From the NCBI GenBank assembly GCA_028875335.1, contig JAPPEF010000120.1, forward strand, positions 1 through 22,403: DNA of 22,403 nt. Reading direction: 5' to 3'. Below the pieces are notes generated by a model. The model did no database searches and was not told the origin of the DNA. It worked only from the letters and a program-made list of their open reading frames with translations. Each line of letters opens with the position of its first letter. Within the stretch, counting starts at the first letter, position 1. The translations under genes and the position numbers were made by a program. Source of the stretch: Gemmatimonadota bacterium. Its GTDB lineage: Bacteria > Latescibacterota > UBA2968 > UBA8231. Shown here piece after piece: positions 21,862 through 22,403 of the stretch.

Positions 21862-22403
21862 CGCCGCTGCCCGATCCTTCACCAGCAGCGTCGGTCGCTG
21901 CCAGCGGGCATCGTCGCGCGCGGGATGGTCGCAGTTGTAGTGGACGCCGCGGCTTTCCAAGCGCTGCCGCGCCGAGCGGGCAATAAGCTGAGCCACAGTC
22001 GCCAAGCTGCGTAGCTGGACTAGCTCAGCGTCGAGCCGGTGCTCGCTGTACAACGCTTCAATTTCCCGCGCCATCCGCTCCGTTTCCTCCTGAGCCTGCG
22101 CCAAGCCCCGGTCGCTGCGCACGATCCCCACTTCGTCCCACATCAAGCGCCGCAGCAACTCCCGCCGCTCCTCCAGCGCATCGGGCGCAACGGCATCGCC
22201 CCTATGCTCCATCTCGAACAGCCCCACAGCCACGGGCGCAACTGTACTGGCGTGCTCGACAGCGCGCCGCGCAAAGACCAACCCTTCCAACAGCGAATTA
22301 CTCGCCAGCCGATTAGCCCCTTGAAACCCGCTCATCGCCACCTCACCGGCCGCGTATAGACCCGCAATATCCGTCTGTCCGTGCGCGTCCGTCCACACCC
22401 CAC
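21847..22403 (-). CDS. nadB: L-aspartate oxidase, C-terminal part (5' end outside the window)
   Basis: The frame is open to the right edge; about 185 codons are visible. NadB oxidises L-aspartate to iminoaspartate, the first step of de novo NAD synthesis. Diagnostic sequence is Gly-Val-Trp-Thr-Asp, Gly-Leu-Tyr-Ala-Ala-Gly-Glu-Val, then Gly-Ala-Asn-Arg-Leu-Ala-Ser-Asn-Ser-Leu-Leu-Glu-Gly-Leu-Val-Phe, followed by the helical C-terminal domain (Leu-Met-Trp-Asp-Glu-Val-Gly-Ile-Val-Arg) and Ser-Arg-Gly-Val-His-Tyr-Asn-Cys-Asp-His-Pro. The last of these is typical of NadB rather than succinate dehydrogenase. The residue before Gly-Ala-Asn-Arg is Gln where His is usual. It converges on, and overlaps by 15 bp, the barrel gene. 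Confidence 0.93.
   Translation of the reverse strand, partial: GVWTDAHGQTDIAGLYAAGEVAMSGFQGANRLASNSLLEGLVFARRAVEHASTVAPVAVGLFEMEHRGDAVAPDALEERRELLRRLMWDEVGIVRSDRGLAQAQEETERMAREIEALYSEHRLDAELVQLRSLATVAQLIARSARQRLESRGVHYNCDHPARDDARWQRPTLLVKDRAAASKIH

Noticed and set aside
1..22403. tRNA or rRNA genes, CRISPR arrays, transposases, phage genes
   Set aside because: No cloverleaf-like sequence, regularly spaced repeats, integrase or transposase motif was seen on either strand.

Overview
This 22.4 kb window comes from a GC-rich, Gram-negative-type bacterium. Two predicted outer-membrane barrels, a lipoprotein and a SurA/PpiC-like C-terminus indicate an outer membrane. A run of an enolase-superfamily enzyme, a GH43-like propeller, a DUF1028 protein, a phytanoyl-CoA dioxygenase, a sulfatase, two Gfo/Idh/MocA oxidoreductases and a dimethylglycine-dehydrogenase-type flavoprotein resembles uncultured Latescibacterota/Poribacteria-like lineages. 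That placement is inference; there is no rRNA or tRNA here to test it. No stretch above 300 bases lacks a gene.

Region 1 (1-13531) is catabolic. It opens with the end of a probable peptidyl-prolyl isomerase and an enolase-superfamily gene. A leftward three-gene run follows (dioxygenase, DUF1028 protein, beta-propeller). Then come a rightward TIM-barrel-like unknown, a leftward sulfatase, a rightward Gfo/Idh/MocA gene, a leftward FAD/GcvT fusion with an orphan C-terminal tail behind its stop, a palindromic repeat, and a leftward Gfo/Idh/MocA gene. Several of these proteins lack residues that are catalytic in their families.

Region 2 (13532-18151) is housekeeping. Upstream of tyrS lies the most notable element of the window: a promoter, a 19-codon leader peptide with three consecutive Tyr codons, and three mutually exclusive pairings ending in a Rho-independent terminator. 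This is the full layout of trp-type ribosome-mediated attenuation, here apparently sensing Tyr-tRNA. tyrS meets, tail to tail with no spacer, a leftward operon: secreted Cache protein, guaA (TTG start, eukaryote-like double dimerisation domain), MntA-type nucleotidyltransferase and HepT-type toxin.

Region 3 (18285-22403) holds an APC amino-acid permease (possibly leaderless mRNA), two paralogous small outer-membrane barrels flanking an internally duplicated lipoprotein, and the 3' part of nadB.

Promoters with a GACG-type -35, 17 bp spacer and TATATT -10 recur upstream of three rightward genes and look like the local housekeeping promoter.
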